Notes: generated from the sequence alone by a model not told the origin. DNA of 64,000 nt from Polynucleobacter sp. MWH-P3-07-1 (GCF_018687555.1 NZ_CP061296.1:1441983-1505982); one strand, 5' to 3'; shown: positions 27,894 to 37,048, numbered from the stretch's first letter. Numbers and translations: made by a program.

Positions 27894-30209
27894 TCAGCTC
27901 GACAATTTGACTGCAGTCAATAAAAAATTTTCAAGCGCACGAATTGGCTCTGGGTCATCGTATAGAACCTGTTTCATTTCATTCATCTTATTAACAATTT
28001 GAGAGTGATATAACTTATCTTGTACAAGTCGGATAACTAATTCAATGTAGCTTTGATCAGAATCTGCAATTAATTCAGGCATTTTCATTCTTTTTAGGAT
28101 GCCGCTTGCAAAACGGCCCCTCATAAAGTCTCCTTCTTGAGTCACAATTGGCAGTGCACAATCAATTGCTTGCATTGCAGTATTAAATCCTGAAAATCCA
28201 ATGGTATCCATGAATACATCTGCAAGCTTCATAACCCCATAAAACTGTTCTGATTTTAGCCAGGGGATGAAAACAATATAATCACTAAGAGCCAAGTTAG
28301 ATTCTTGAAAAACATTATTGAGACGTTTTTTTAAAATTTCTGCCAAATTATTTTGATCTTTGAAAAAAATAAACTTGCATTTACCTAAACGCTTCGCTAT
28401 TTCAACAAAAATCCAATCATTTTTTGGGGCGTATTTAAATGGAGCTCCCGGGCATATTAAGATTGGCTCATGGCGGCTGATGCCGAACTGTTCAAGATCA
28501 ATAACTGAGGGGCTTATAGATAGCCGAGAATAACTACAGCCTAGGTTAGGCAATTTAATTAAGGTTTCAGTGTAAGCATCTTGTGAAAAGTCACTCTCAA
28601 AGAGCTCGCCCGATAAATAATAGTCAATGGTTGGCAAGCCTGTGGTTTCGGGGTGCCCCCAAGCGGCAATTTGTATTGGGGCAAGTCGTAAACAAGCCAA
28701 CTGCATCGTTAGCGCATGCATACCAATCTCAGGGTAAAGCAAAATATCAAGATTTTTTTCAAGAATCAATTTTGATAAACCCAGCAATGAAAACTGATTG
28801 TCAGTAAAAGTTTTTACCTTATCTCTTGCAGATAGAGTTTCATTATCAACAGCAGTTCCCAAATGAAAAATATGAGCCTCAAATTTACTGGTATCGAGAT
28901 TTAATAATAGACCCTTGGTAATAGCATTCCAAACAGAATGATTACAAATTTGTTCGCCAATAATCCCAATCTGAATTTTAGTGTTCTCTTTTTTTATGCT
29001 CCGTTCCAGCATATTCACTTTTTGCCAATGGGCCATGATCCGATGACAAATGCAGCCATATAAATTTAGAAGATCTTTATTATTCTGCGCTTGATATGCT
29101 AAATAAAACGGTTGAGTAGATCCTACCACTTCATGTGCCCCATCAAGCCTATCATCACAAAACCATTTATCCAACTTATGGAGATCAGAAATAAATACCT
29201 CTCTTAATGATTGAACGCTTTCATTTGAAGAGGAAATGATAGGTATTGATGTAAATAGTTTTCCCCAGTGGGCCGCATTTGACTCAGGGACTAACTCAAT
29301 CGCTTTTTTAAAAGCACTTCTTGCATCCGCTGGCTGATTTAATTCCTTTAAAGTGATTCCTTTATTAAGCCATCCTTGGTGATACTCAGGGTTAAAACTG
29401 AGCGCTTTATCGTAGCAAGCCATAGCTTGGCTATAAAGTTTTAAGTCATTTAAAACAGCCCCTTTGTTCGCTAATACTTCGTGATAATCTGGCTTTAGAG
29501 CAAGGGCTTGATCAAAATGAGTGATTGCCTCTTCATAACGTTTTAGGGCCTTTAAAGTAACCCCCTTATTTGTCCAAGCCGCGTAATCGTCTGGCTTTAA
29601 AGTTATGGCTTGGTCGTAATGAGTGATTGCCTCTTCATAATATCCAAGCTCGTGTAAATTCACCGCCTTATTAGACCAAGCTTCAGCTAAATCTGGACTA
29701 ATAGCGAGGGCTTTCTCAGCACAAGCTAAAGCATCTTCAAAGCGCCTAAGTTCTCTTAGGGTTGCGCTTTTATTAGAGAGCGCTTGGACAAAACCTGGCT
29801 CCAGGCTAAGCGCTTTATCGTAATGAATCAACGCATTTTCATGACGTCCGAGATTGGATTCTGTTTTGCCATAGTTGAGCCAGGCTTCTGGGTTATGGGG
29901 TGCCAGCTCTACTGCTTTTTTATGGTGTGGGATTGACTCATTATCTGAGCCAATATCACTAAGGACTTTAGCTAGGTTGTATTGAATGGAGGCATCATTG
30001 GGATGGATGCGGGCTGCTCTACCTAATAAATGGGCAGCCTCTTTGAAATTGGCTTGTGAGGCTCTAATTAAGCCCAAGATATGCAGGGCTGGCAGATTCT
30101 TGGGATCGACCTGAATGAGTCTTTGCAAAATCGTAGCAGCTCTCTCAAAGTTACCACCTTGAAAGGCTTCAATAGCCTGCTGAAGCATGAGCTGAAGTTG
30201 AGGATTCAT
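27894..30209 (-). CDS. TPR-repeat glycosyltransferase, GT41-like tail, intact paralogue
   Basis: A 771-residue protein with about nine TPR units (~1-315), then a linker and a C-terminal domain (~395-765) distantly related to O-GlcNAc transferase. It opens IQIGIIGEQICNHSVWNAI and has APIQIAAWGHPETTGLPTID then YYLSGELFES. A predicted nucleotide-site segment GFNTAMQAIDCALPIVTQEG follows. The first five TPR units are encoded by DNA almost identical to the 5' end of the gene at 2438-4938; from unit six on, the two proteins differ, including the whole catalytic tail. The sequence beyond the shared part is AT-rich. A type IV pilin gene lies 80 bp upstream and a GT2 gene 41 bp downstream, so glycosylation of pilin is a reasonable guess. 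The substrate is not shown by the sequence. Confidence 0.85.
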   Translation of the reverse strand: MNPQLQLMLQQAIEAFQGGNFERAATILQRLIQVDPKNLPALHILGLIRASQANFKEAAHLLGRAARIHPNDASIQYNLAKVLSDIGSDNESIPHHKKAVELAPHNPEAWLNYGKTESNLGRHENALIHYDKALSLEPGFVQALSNKSATLRELRRFEDALACAEKALAISPDLAEAWSNKAVNLHELGYYEEAITHYDQAITLKPDDYAAWTNKGVTLKALKRYEEAITHFDQALALKPDYHEVLANKGAVLNDLKLYSQAMACYDKALSFNPEYHQGWLNKGITLKELNQPADARSAFKKAIELVPESNAAHWGKLFTSIPIISSSNESVQSLREVFISDLHKLDKWFCDDRLDGAHEVVGSTQPFYLAYQAQNNKDLLNLYGCICHRIMAHWQKVNMLERSIKKENTKIQIGIIGEQICNHSVWNAITKGLLLNLDTSKFEAHIFHLGTAVDNETLSARDKVKTFTDNQFSLLGLSKLILEKNLDILLYPEIGMHALTMQLACLRLAPIQIAAWGHPETTGLPTIDYYLSGELFESDFSQDAYTETLIKLPNLGCSYSRLSISPSVIDLEQFGISRHEPILICPGAPFKYAPKNDWIFVEIAKRLGKCKFIFFKDQNNLAEILKKRLNNVFQESNLALSDYIVFIPWLKSEQFYGVMKLADVFMDTIGFSGFNTAMQAIDCALPIVTQEGDFMRGRFASGILKRMKMPELIADSDQSYIELVIRLVQDKLYHSQIVNKMNEMKQVLYDDPEPIRALENFLLTAVKLSS

Positions 30210-30222
30210 GAGGTTATTTTAT
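29668..30222 (-). repeat. Copy B of the ~555-bp near-perfect direct repeat
   Basis: This 555-bp segment covers the first ~180 codons of the intact TPR glycosyltransferase plus 13 bp upstream. It equals 4395-4951 except for one substitution and the absence of the two-base insertion. The copies are in direct orientation about 25.3 kb apart and enclose groES-groL, pgk, pyk, fba and pur genes. Confidence 0.95.
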
Positions 30223-30260
30223 CTTCATAATTTATGTGACACTCGCAGTCATCAATAGGC

Positions 30261-30287
30261 AATGAGATCGTTGTTAGCGATCTCATT
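30261..30287 (-). terminator. Hairpin downstream of the pilin gene
   Basis: A 10-bp perfect stem (AATGAGATCG / CGATCTCATT) with a seven-base loop lies directly after the pilin stop codon. There is no strong U-run on the minus strand, so it may attenuate rather than fully terminate transcription into the TPR gene. Confidence 0.5.
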
Positions 30288-30289
30288 CA

Positions 30290-30808
30290 TTATTTAGATA
30301 CTCTACATTCTGAAGGCAGCAACTGAGGCAATAGATTTGTTTCTGCCGATCTACAAGTCCAACCGCCTGCCCAGGTTGAACCCTCAGGTTTTGATAAATC
30401 AATTGGCTTAGGGATATTTGCATCAGGATCATTTGTGGGGACGAGATGCAAAGTATTCTTTCCTTCAGGCGCAACACTCACTTGGAAATCAATGGCAATT
30501 GCTCCCGATCGAGTAATTTCAATTTCCTTAACGCTTCTCGTTGGGTTAAATGAGAAGGACCCTTGAGTGGCCTCATCCATCGAGATAGTCCCACGACTTG
30601 CAAAAGCTTCCGTTACAGCAAGTTTTGCACTAGAAGCCAAATTCATACCCTCAACCACACGACTACGGGCGATATAGTCTTGATACTGCGGTACCGCTAT
30701 TGCAACTAATATTCCAATGATGGCCACAACCACCATTACCTCAATTAAGGTAAATCCCCGTTCTTGCTCATCAAGCAATTGATCATCCAATCGAACTATT
30801 TTTTGCAT
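30290..30808 (-). CDS. Type IV pilin (PilA/PilE-like)
   Basis: A 172-residue prepilin. The cleavage and methylation signature is [21 protein letters not shown], with the glutamate at +5 of the mature chain, followed by [10 protein letters not shown]. The C-terminus has a cysteine pair (WTCRSAE and PSECRVSK) that would close the disulfide-bonded D-loop of a major pilin. Mature subunits assemble into pili for adhesion, twitching or DNA uptake. The leader is 18 residues and acidic, longer than the usual 6-7 for type IVa pilins. ATG 30808 is chosen for the AGGAG upstream; the frame is open further but without a start signal. No pilus assembly genes are adjacent, only glycosyltransferases downstream. 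Confidence 0.92.
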   Translation of the reverse strand: MQKIVRLDDQLLDEQERGFTLIEVMVVVAIIGILVAIAVPQYQDYIARSRVVEGMNLASSAKLAVTEAFASRGTISMDEATQGSFSFNPTRSVKEIEITRSGAIAIDFQVSVAPEGKNTLHLVPTNDPDANIPKPIDLSKPEGSTWAGGWTCRSAETNLLPQLLPSECRVSK

Positions 30809-30878
30809 ATCAAATTCTCCTGAGGTGAAAAGCAAGATCTTCTACCCTGTACTGAGAAATTTCTACCCCGCCTAAAGT

Positions 30879-30911
30879 CAGAAAAGCCAGTATTGAAGAC
30901 TGGCTTTTCTG
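30879..30911 (-). terminator. Terminator hairpin after the TerC-type gene
   Basis: A 13-bp perfect stem (CAGAAAAGCCAGT / ACTGGCTTTTCTG) with a seven-base loop lies 25 bp after the stop of the TerC-type gene and upstream of the pilin gene. The T-rich 3' arm strengthens the call. Confidence 0.7.
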
Positions 30912-30935
30912 AAAAATATGAAATCTTAAAATGAT

Positions 30936-31643
30936 CTACCCTAGGGTCTTGCTAGCTTCTTTCTTTTTTAAATAACTTCCTAGCAAGATCACAATCACAA
31001 TTCCAACACCTTCAAAAATCATATGAGCATCAGCTATTGCCGCCTGTAGAGAATCTTTAATCGCAGGATCTTCGACCAACATTCCACCGGCAAGCAAACC
31101 TAACAGGCCAGCACCAACAGTAATAATGATTGGAAAGCGATCCATGACTTTTAGCAAAACAGTACTACCAAAAATAATCAATGGGATAGACAATCCTAAC
31201 CCTACTATCAGCAAAACAAGCCGGGTTTCCTCAGGGCCTTTTTGAGCGGCTGCAGCAACTGCAATCACATTATCAAGGCTCATGACCAGATCAGCCACTA
31301 AGATTGTTCGTATAGCAGCCCAAATATTAGAGTGTCCATGAAGCTCGTCTTCCTCACCGCTATCAGCTAAGAGTTGAACTCCGATATAGACCAATAAGAT
31401 AGCGCCAATAATTTTTAGGTAAGGAAGCGCCAATAACTGGACTGCCGTCACAGTCAAAATCACACGCAAAATAATAGCGGCTGCACTGCCCCAAAAGATC
31501 GCCTGCTTTTGCTGATATTTAGCAAGATTACGCGAGGCCATCGCAATTACTACGGCGTTATCGCCCGACAGGAGAATATTTGCAACGATGATGGATAGTA
31601 AAGCTGTCCAGAATGGGGCTTCTGATAAAACTGAAAAGTCCAT
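30936..31643 (-). CDS. TerC-family integral membrane protein (YjbE type)
   Basis: A 235-residue inner-membrane protein with about seven helices. TerC signatures are LSIIVANILLSGDNAVVIAM near residues 15-35 and LVADLVMSLDNVIAVAAAA near 115-135, each with the conserved acidic SGDN/SLDN that could bind a metal ion. Members of this family act in manganese export or in metalation of secreted proteins. No yybP-ykoY manganese riboswitch was seen in the 80-bp gap upstream, which holds only a hairpin after sucD. Confidence 0.9.
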   Translation of the reverse strand: MDFSVLSEAPFWTALLSIIVANILLSGDNAVVIAMASRNLAKYQQKQAIFWGSAAAIILRVILTVTAVQLLALPYLKIIGAILLVYIGVQLLADSGEEDELHGHSNIWAAIRTILVADLVMSLDNVIAVAAAAQKGPEETRLVLLIVGLGLSIPLIIFGSTVLLKVMDRFPIIITVGAGLLGLLAGGMLVEDPAIKDSLQAAIADAHMIFEGVGIVIVILLGSYLKKKEASKTLG

Positions 31644-31678
31644 GTTGTCTCCTACATTATTTTATTTATGAACTACGT

Positions 31679-31708
31679 CATAGGGCAGACTTTTTTGCCT
31701 GCCCTATG
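31679..31708 (-). terminator. Hairpin after sucD
   Basis: A 10-bp perfect stem (CATAGGGCAG / CTGCCCTATG) with a T-rich loop lies 15 bp downstream of the sucD stop. The U-tract after the stem is poor, so efficiency is uncertain, but the position marks the end of sucC-sucD. Confidence 0.6.
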
Positions 31709-31722
31709 TCAAAACAAGATCT

Positions 31723-32616
31723 TTACAACATTGCCTTTAATAAAGCAGCCATCTCAGATGGATTCTTAGTGACCTTAAAGCCACACTCCTCCATCACGGC
31801 CAATTTAGCATCTGCAGTATCGGCTCCACCAGAAATCAATGCACCGGCATGACCCATGCGCTTGCCGGGAGGAGCCGTTACACCCGCAATAAAACCAACG
31901 ATGGGCTTTTTCATATTGTCTTTACACCAACGGGCTGCTTCGGCCTCATCAGGCCCACCAATCTCACCAATCATGATCACTGCATCAGTATCGGGATCTT
32001 CATTAAACATCTTCATGATGTCGATATGTTTTAGACCATTGATAGGGTCGCCACCAATACCAACAGCAGTGGATTGACCTAAACCGATTGCGGTGAGCTG
32101 ACCCACAGCCTCATAGGTCAAAGTTCCTGAGCGGCTAACAACCCCAATGCGACCTTTTTTATGAATGTGTCCTGGCATGATGCCGATCTTAATTTCATCA
32201 GGTGTGATGATTCCAGGGCAATTTGGCCCCAGCAATAAAGTCTTTTTACCGCCAGCCGCTTCCTTAGCCTTCATCTTATTACGCACTTCCAACATATCTC
32301 TGACGGGAATACCTTCAGTAATGCAGATCACAAAATCAAGATCTGCTTCTACTGCTTCCCAAATAGCTGCGGCGGCGCCTGGGGGCGGCACATAAATGAC
32401 TGAAGTAGTTGCACCAGTTTGCTGAGCAGCTTCTTTGACAGTTCCATAGATCGGAATATTGAAAATCGACTCGCCTGCTTTTTTGGGATTTACGCCAGCA
32501 ACAAAACAATTCTTGCCGTTGGCATACTCCTGACATTTTTCAGTATGGAACTGACCGGTCTTACCGGTAATTCCTTGCGTAATCACTTTAGTATTTTTAT
32601 TAACCAATATAGACAT
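31723..32616 (-). CDS. sucD: Succinyl-CoA synthetase alpha subunit
   Basis: A 297-residue TCA-cycle subunit that carries the phosphohistidine intermediate. It begins SILVNKNTKVITQGITGKTG (CoA-binding Rossmann region). It contains GPNCPGIITPDEIKIGIMPG, RSGTLTYEAVGQLTAIGLG and GKRMGHAGALISGG with the phosphorylated histidine. The ATG at 32616 is the family start, with a preceding AGGGAAC; an upstream extension to 32661 would overlap sucC and is rejected. It follows sucC by 16 bp. Confidence 0.98.
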   Translation of the reverse strand: MSILVNKNTKVITQGITGKTGQFHTEKCQEYANGKNCFVAGVNPKKAGESIFNIPIYGTVKEAAQQTGATTSVIYVPPPGAAAAIWEAVEADLDFVICITEGIPVRDMLEVRNKMKAKEAAGGKKTLLLGPNCPGIITPDEIKIGIMPGHIHKKGRIGVVSRSGTLTYEAVGQLTAIGLGQSTAVGIGGDPINGLKHIDIMKMFNEDPDTDAVIMIGEIGGPDEAEAARWCKDNMKKPIVGFIAGVTAPPGKRMGHAGALISGGADTADAKLAVMEECGFKVTKNPSEMAALLKAML

Positions 32617-32632
32617 TTTCAGAGTTCCCTGA

Positions 32633-33802
32633 TTATTTGTTTTTAGCAACAGCGGCAACAACTTTGGTTGCAGCTTCAGCCATGGAGTCAGCGCTGATGA
32701 TTGGTAAACCAGATTCAGCCAGAATCTTCTTACCCAATTCTTCGTTAGTGCCTTTCATGCGCACCACTAGAGGTACAGTGAGATTGACTGCTTTACAAGC
32801 AGTTACTACTCCGTCAGCAATCACATCACAACGCATAATTCCACCAAAAATATTGACCAAAATTGCTTCAACATGTTTATTCTTCAGCATAATCTTAAAA
32901 GCTTCGGTCACCTTCTCAGCAGTAGCACCACCGCCGACATCCAAGAAGTTGGCTGGTTCGCCACCGAATAACTTAATCGTATCCATCGTTGCCATTGCTA
33001 GACCGGCACCGTTCACTAAGCAGCCAATGTTGCCGTCTAAAGAGATATAAGCAAGATCAAATTTAGAAGCCTCAATCTCGGCTGCATCTTCTTCGTCGAT
33101 ATCGCGATAGGCAACGATTTCTGGGTGGCGATACAGGGCGTTTGGATCAAAGTTAAATTTGGCATCTAAGGCCTTAATCTTGCCATTGCCTTCCAGAATC
33201 AGTGGATTGATCTCGACCAAGGATGCATCGGTATCCCAATAAGTCTTGTAGAGGTTTTTAAATACATCGCGAGCCATCGGTATCGACGCATCCGGAATAC
33301 CAATCCCCTTGGCTACCGTATCGCACTGCGCATCTGTCAAGCCAATCAAGGGATCAACAAATACTTTAATAATTTTTTCAGGGTGGGTGGCAGCAACTTC
33401 TTCAATATCCATACCGCCTTCGCTTGAAGCCATGATCACATTCTTTTGTGTGCCACGATCAGTCACGATGCTGAAGTAATACTCTTTTTTAATATCTGCA
33501 CCATCTTCGATCAGCAGACGGTTAACCTTCTGGCCTTCTGGCCCAGTTTGATGCGTCTTCAATTGCATACCCAAAATCTCTGAAGCATATTTTTTTACCT
33601 CATCCATGCTCTTTGCCAGCTTCACGCCACCGCCCTTACCTCGGCCGCCCGCATGAATTTGCGCTTTCACCACCCAAACAGGTCCGCCCAGTTTTTGAGC
33701 TACAGCCAAAGCCTCATCAACACTAAATGCAGGTATGCCATTAGGAACTGGCACATTAAATTGGCGCAAAAGTTCTTTGCCTTGGTACTCGTGAATTTTC
33801 AT
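32633..33802 (-). CDS. sucC: Succinyl-CoA synthetase beta subunit
   Basis: A 389-residue ADP-forming subunit with an N-terminal ATP-grasp domain: [20 protein letters not shown] and [20 protein letters not shown]. The C-terminal CoA-ligase domain has [30 protein letters not shown] and the glycine-rich [14 protein letters not shown]. The length matches E. coli SucC. It is first in sucC-sucD. The 187-bp gap before it holds a 13-bp inverted repeat at 33889-33901. Confidence 0.98.
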   Translation of the reverse strand: MKIHEYQGKELLRQFNVPVPNGIPAFSVDEALAVAQKLGGPVWVVKAQIHAGGRGKGGGVKLAKSMDEVKKYASEILGMQLKTHQTGPEGQKVNRLLIEDGADIKKEYYFSIVTDRGTQKNVIMASSEGGMDIEEVAATHPEKIIKVFVDPLIGLTDAQCDTVAKGIGIPDASIPMARDVFKNLYKTYWDTDASLVEINPLILEGNGKIKALDAKFNFDPNALYRHPEIVAYRDIDEEDAAEIEASKFDLAYISLDGNIGCLVNGAGLAMATMDTIKLFGGEPANFLDVGGGATAEKVTEAFKIMLKNKHVEAILVNIFGGIMRCDVIADGVVTACKAVNLTVPLVVRMKGTNEELGKKILAESGLPIISADSMAEAATKVVAAVAKNK

Positions 33803-33888
33803 AATGACTCCGGAAACGGTATCTTTTGATGGAAGTGATGTGGATTAGTAAGGCCAACTTCACCCTCTAGTCAGAGATTTTCACCCAT

Positions 33889-33901
33889 GCTTGTGACAAG
33901 C
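33889..33901. promoter_or_regulatory. 13-bp inverted repeat upstream of sucC
   Basis: GCTTGT-G-ACAAGC is a perfect six-base inverted repeat around one base, 87 bp before the sucC start and 89 bp after the recX stop. It could be an operator or part of a hairpin ending recX transcription. No known consensus is matched. Confidence 0.3.
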
Positions 33902-33989
33902 AAATTGAATAAATCTGTCAGGCTTTATCGACCTCTGAAGTCTAGCATGCTGCAACGCCGCAAGATGGCCTGATCTATCCGTAATTCCC

Positions 33990-34517
33990 CTAGTCTAGGG
34001 AACGGCCGCCAACAATCTTGCTCACCACATCGGCACTAAAGCCCTTTGAAGCCAGAAAACGGTACTGCCTGGCTCGTTCTTTCTGATCCTCAGCCAGAAC
34101 TCCAAACTTTCGCTGCCAAAGCTCTTGGGCCCGCTCTCGCTCGGTTTCCCTTAATCCCCGTATTAAGGTGCTGGTCTTTGTGGGATCAACCCCAGCCTGC
34201 AAGAGCTCATCCTGAATTTTGCGCGCCCCATAGCGCTCACTTCGACGCCGCACAAGGGCTTCAGCAAAGCGCTCATCCGAGAGCCAGCCGCGAGCCTCAA
34301 AATCATCGAGGACTGCCTCTATCTGTTTCGTTACATCAGTTGCAGCCAGTTTGGGCTCAGCATCATTAGCCGATAGATTTTTTTTCATCGATCGCACCAT
34401 CGACTCTTGTAACTTAGCAGCCAAACCCTTACGGCTATATTCTCTCGAAGATAAAAGGCGCAAAGCCCGAGCTTTTAAACTCGGGCCTTGTTTGGCTTTA
34501 CTGCTAAATTCAGACAT
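33990..34517 (-). CDS. recX: Regulatory protein RecX
   Basis: A 175-residue protein that binds RecA filaments and limits their growth. It shows the helical repeat pattern of the family: KARALRLLSSREYSRKGLAAKL, VLDDFEARGWLSDERFAEALVRR and RYGARKIQDELLQAGV, and the C-terminal RQYRFLASKGFSADVV. It starts four bases after the recA stop, so both are under the LexA box upstream of recA. The usual recA-recX order supports the call. Confidence 0.95.
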   Translation of the reverse strand: MSEFSSKAKQGPSLKARALRLLSSREYSRKGLAAKLQESMVRSMKKNLSANDAEPKLAATDVTKQIEAVLDDFEARGWLSDERFAEALVRRRSERYGARKIQDELLQAGVDPTKTSTLIRGLRETERERAQELWQRKFGVLAEDQKERARQYRFLASKGFSADVVSKIVGGRSLD

Positions 34518-34521
34518 CGAA

Positions 34522-35613
34522 TTATTCGACTTCCTCTTCTTCGCCTATTACATCTGCTACTACTGCTGTACCGGCTTTGACACCCAACTTCTCACGTATT
34601 TTGCTCTCAATATCCTTAGCAATTTCTGGATTCTCTTTTAAGAAATCGCGGACATTATCTTTACCTTGACCAATACGATCGCCGTTATAGCTATACCAAG
34701 AGCCAGACTTTTCAACCAAATCTGCTTCAACTCCCATGTCGATAATCTCGCCTTCTCTAGAGATGCCAGCGCCGTACATGATGTCAAAGATAGCTTCACG
34801 GAATGGTGGTGAAACCTTATTCTTAACGACCTTAACGCGGGTTTCATTACCAACAACCTCGTCACCCTTTTTGATACTGCCAATACGGCGGATATCTAAA
34901 CGCATGGATGCGTAAAACTTCAGGGCGTTACCACCGGTTGTTGTTTCTGGGGAGCCAAACATCACACCAATCTTCATCCGAATTTGGTTAATGAAAATGA
35001 CTGTTGTATTGGTCCGCTTAATGGCGCCAGTCAATTTACGCAATGCTTGACTCATTAAACGCGCCTGTAAGCCTGGCAATGAATCACCCATATCACCTTC
35101 AATCTCTGCCCTTGGCACTAAAGCTGCTACGGAGTCAATGACGATTAAGTCAATTGAGCCTGAGCGCACTAATGCATCGGCAATTTCCAATGCTTGCTCA
35201 CCAGTGTCTGGCTGAGAGATTAGTAAATTATTCACGTCCACACCCAAGCGAGATGCGTACTGCACATCCAGAGCATGCTCTGCGTCGATAAATGCACAGG
35301 TTCCACCTAACTTTTGCATTTCTGCAATGGCATGCAAGGTTAAGGTTGTTTTACCGGAAGATTCTGGGCCGTAGATTTCGATGACGCGACCACGTGCTAA
35401 ACCGCCAACCCCAAGTGCAATGTCTAAACCCAATGAGCCACTGGATACGACCTGTATATCTTGGCTGATCTCAGCATCGCCCAATCGCATGATGGAGCCT
35501 TTGCCGAACTGCTTTTCAATCTGCGCTAATGCTGCTGTTAGCGCCTTTTGCTTGTCTCCGCTCATCCCCTCAAACTCTGAGGAGGCTGATTTTTTCTTAT
35601 CATCCAAGGCCAT
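34522..35613 (-). CDS. recA: Recombinase RecA
   Basis: A 363-residue strand-exchange ATPase and SOS coprotease. Walker A is GPESSGKT at residues 82-89, and Walker B lies in [20 protein letters not shown]. The DNA-binding loops include [20 protein letters not shown]. The C-terminal tail is acidic (IGEEEEVE), as usual. A near-perfect LexA box lies 71-90 bp upstream of the start codon, so expression is DNA-damage inducible. recX follows in the same operon. Confidence 0.99.
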   Translation of the reverse strand: MALDDKKKSASSEFEGMSGDKQKALTAALAQIEKQFGKGSIMRLGDAEISQDIQVVSSGSLGLDIALGVGGLARGRVIEIYGPESSGKTTLTLHAIAEMQKLGGTCAFIDAEHALDVQYASRLGVDVNNLLISQPDTGEQALEIADALVRSGSIDLIVIDSVAALVPRAEIEGDMGDSLPGLQARLMSQALRKLTGAIKRTNTTVIFINQIRMKIGVMFGSPETTTGGNALKFYASMRLDIRRIGSIKKGDEVVGNETRVKVVKNKVSPPFREAIFDIMYGAGISREGEIIDMGVEADLVEKSGSWYSYNGDRIGQGKDNVRDFLKENPEIAKDIESKIREKLGVKAGTAVVADVIGEEEEVE

Positions 35614-35683
35614 TTTGATTCCTTTTTCGCTATGTTTAGGGCTATTTCCCGTAGATTTACTGGCTGTTTAACAACTTAGAAGT

Positions 35684-35703
35684 TACTGTATATAAAAACA
35701 GTA
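35684..35703 (-). promoter_or_regulatory. LexA box (SOS operator) of recA-recX
   Basis: TACTGTATATAAAAACAGTA conforms to the CTGT-N8-ACAG LexA consensus, including the flanking TA on both sides. On the minus strand a TTGCAA at 35713-35708 is a fitting -35. A TACAGT that is part of the operator lies 17 bp on as a -10, so LexA would cover the promoter. Confidence 0.93.
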
Positions 35704-35746
35704 GTTCTTGCAAGCCCTCATGCCAAGGAATTTACAGATTTTTCTT

Positions 35747-36268
35747 TCAGGCCCTGTCGCTTGTTGTTTTATTCCAATAGAAAAATAAGGGGATAGCGAC
35801 AGCCCACACTAGAGATATCAGGGCCATACCCGGTAATTTGTCGCCCATACCCCAGTTACCCGCTCCCAACTTCATTCCCGCCTCGTATGAGAGGGGTCCT
35901 GCAATTGCTCCCAGCGCAGCCCCCAATATGGGCCTCCCTTTTAACCAGATCAAAGAGCCATTGATCGTGCTGGCGACCAATATCCATAGCGCCCACATCC
36001 AGGCAGGGGATAAATATTGACTGGGCCAAACATCATTAAAGCCTAAAAAGCCTAAATTCATTATTAGTGAGTCAGCACTCACTCCGTATAGAAAGGCTTT
36101 GCATAATAGAACCCCCTCCGCCTTCCGATCCTCAGATTGCCATATATGAAAAAATACATAGAGCAGGGTTCCAAGTACCGCCCAGAATGCCTGGTTATGG
36201 GCCGCACCCAAAACACAAGCAAACCACCCTACTTGAAAGAAAATAAAGTTCCAAACTTTAGCCATCAT
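35747..36268 (-). CDS. DUF2878-family membrane protein
   Basis: A 173-residue inner-membrane protein with about five helices (around residues 5-40, 55-75, 92-110, 118-140 and 148-166). It opens KVWNFIFFQVGWFACVLGAA and has SPAWMWALWILVASTINGSL, the pattern of the DUF2878 family. Function is unknown. Two adjacent ATG codons (36268 and 36265) are equally possible starts. It lies between tRNA-Met and recA, with a terminator between it and the tRNA. Confidence 0.75.
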   Translation of the reverse strand: MMAKVWNFIFFQVGWFACVLGAAHNQAFWAVLGTLLYVFFHIWQSEDRKAEGVLLCKAFLYGVSADSLIMNLGFLGFNDVWPSQYLSPAWMWALWILVASTINGSLIWLKGRPILGAALGAIAGPLSYEAGMKLGAGNWGMGDKLPGMALISLVWAVAIPLFFYWNKTTSDRA

Positions 36269-36287
36269 TCATTAAACCCCAGATATG

Positions 36288-36317
36288 AAAAAGGCCACTG
36301 CGCAACGCAATGGCCTT
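36288..36317 (-). terminator. Terminator after tRNA-Met
   Basis: A seven-base outer stem (AAGGCCA / TGGCCTT) encloses an inner paired region (TGCG/CGCA) and is followed on the minus strand by five T (36292-36288). It lies six bases beyond the CCA end of the tRNA gene. Confidence 0.75.
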
Positions 36318-36322
36318 CAATT

Positions 36323-36399
36323 TGGTGGCGAATCAGGGATTTGAACCCCGGACCTGCGGATTATGATTCCGTCGCTCTAACCAGCTGAGCTAATTCGCC
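36323..36399 (-). tRNA. tRNA-Met (CAT), elongator type
   Basis: A 77-nt cloverleaf with an encoded CCA end. It has acceptor arm GGCGAAT, a D-arm with GCTC/GAGC and AGCTGGTTA loop, and anticodon loop ATCATAA giving CAT. A T-arm with GTTCAAAT follows, and ATTCGCC closes the acceptor. It starts with a paired G1, so it is not an initiator tRNA. The acceptor stem lacks the C4-G69/C5-G68 pattern of lysidine-modified tRNA-Ile2 of E. coli, so elongator methionine is preferred. Confidence 0.93.
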
Positions 36400-36430
36400 G
36401 AACTAGTTATTATAAGATGAAAAACAACTC

Positions 36431-37048
36431 TTAGCGAGGTCTCAATAGCTCAAAGAGCTGATCTTGTCCAATTGTGAAGTAATCACCACGGCCCCCAGCC
36501 CTGAGGATATGACCTGCAGTAGCAGTGTCATAGATACCGTCTTTTAATAAAGATTGATCGATATGAATATTCACCACCTCCCCCAATACCAACCAAGTCT
36601 CCACTTTTTCCCCTGAAATCCCTTTGAGTTGAAGGATCTCGGTGCACTTACATTCAAATGCAACTTTAGCCTTCGCCACTCTTGGGGGAATCACTAATTT
36701 GGATGCAGCCTTTTCAAGACTGAGGGCATCAAACTCGCTGGTTTCGGGTGGAAAAGCGGCCGAAGATTGATTCATCACTTCAGCCAAATCTTTGGTAACT
36801 AAGTTCCAAACAAACTCACCCGTCTCTTCAATGTTTCTGACCGTATCTTTGTAGCCCACGCTAGAAAAGCCAATGATGGGTGGAACATAGTTAAAGGCAT
36901 TAAAGAAACTATAAGGAGCAAGATTGGCTACACCCGCTTTGCTTTGCGAAGAAATCCACCCAATCGGCCTGGGCCCAACAATGGCATTAAATGGATCATG
37001 GGATAAGCCATGTCCATTCTTGGGTTCATAGGAATACATCTGCGACAT
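36431..37048 (-). CDS. Flavin reductase-like domain protein
   Basis: A 205-residue protein of the split-barrel FMN-binding family. It begins with FNAIVGPRPIGWISSQSKAG and has NLAPYSFFNAFNYVPPIIGF, then KDTVRNIEETGEFVWNLVT, the classical pattern for FMN binding. Members reduce flavins with NAD(P)H or serve as flavoredoxin-like carriers; the partner here is not known. It lies five bases after the Ntn-hydrolase gene on the same strand and may be co-transcribed with it. Confidence 0.88.
   Translation of the reverse strand: MSQMYSYEPKNGHGLSHDPFNAIVGPRPIGWISSQSKAGVANLAPYSFFNAFNYVPPIIGFSSVGYKDTVRNIEETGEFVWNLVTKDLAEVMNQSSAAFPPETSEFDALSLEKAASKLVIPPRVAKAKVAFECKCTEILQLKGISGEKVETWLVLGEVVNIHIDQSLLKDGIYDTATAGHILRAGGRGDYFTIGQDQLFELLRPR

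Noticed and set aside
30806-30870. A possible RpoN (-24/-12) promoter before the pilin
   Set aside because: A GG and a GC are present, but the spacing between them is 11 instead of 10 bases and the flanking consensus is missing.
31644-31722. A yybP-ykoY manganese riboswitch ahead of the TerC-type gene
   Set aside because: The gap is only about 80 bp and contains a simple terminator-like hairpin; none of the conserved riboswitch core was seen.
34046-34369. Plus-strand open frame inside recX
   Set aside because: It is antisense to a well-supported gene, has low-complexity arginine- and histidine-rich composition, and lacks a start signal. It is a shadow frame.
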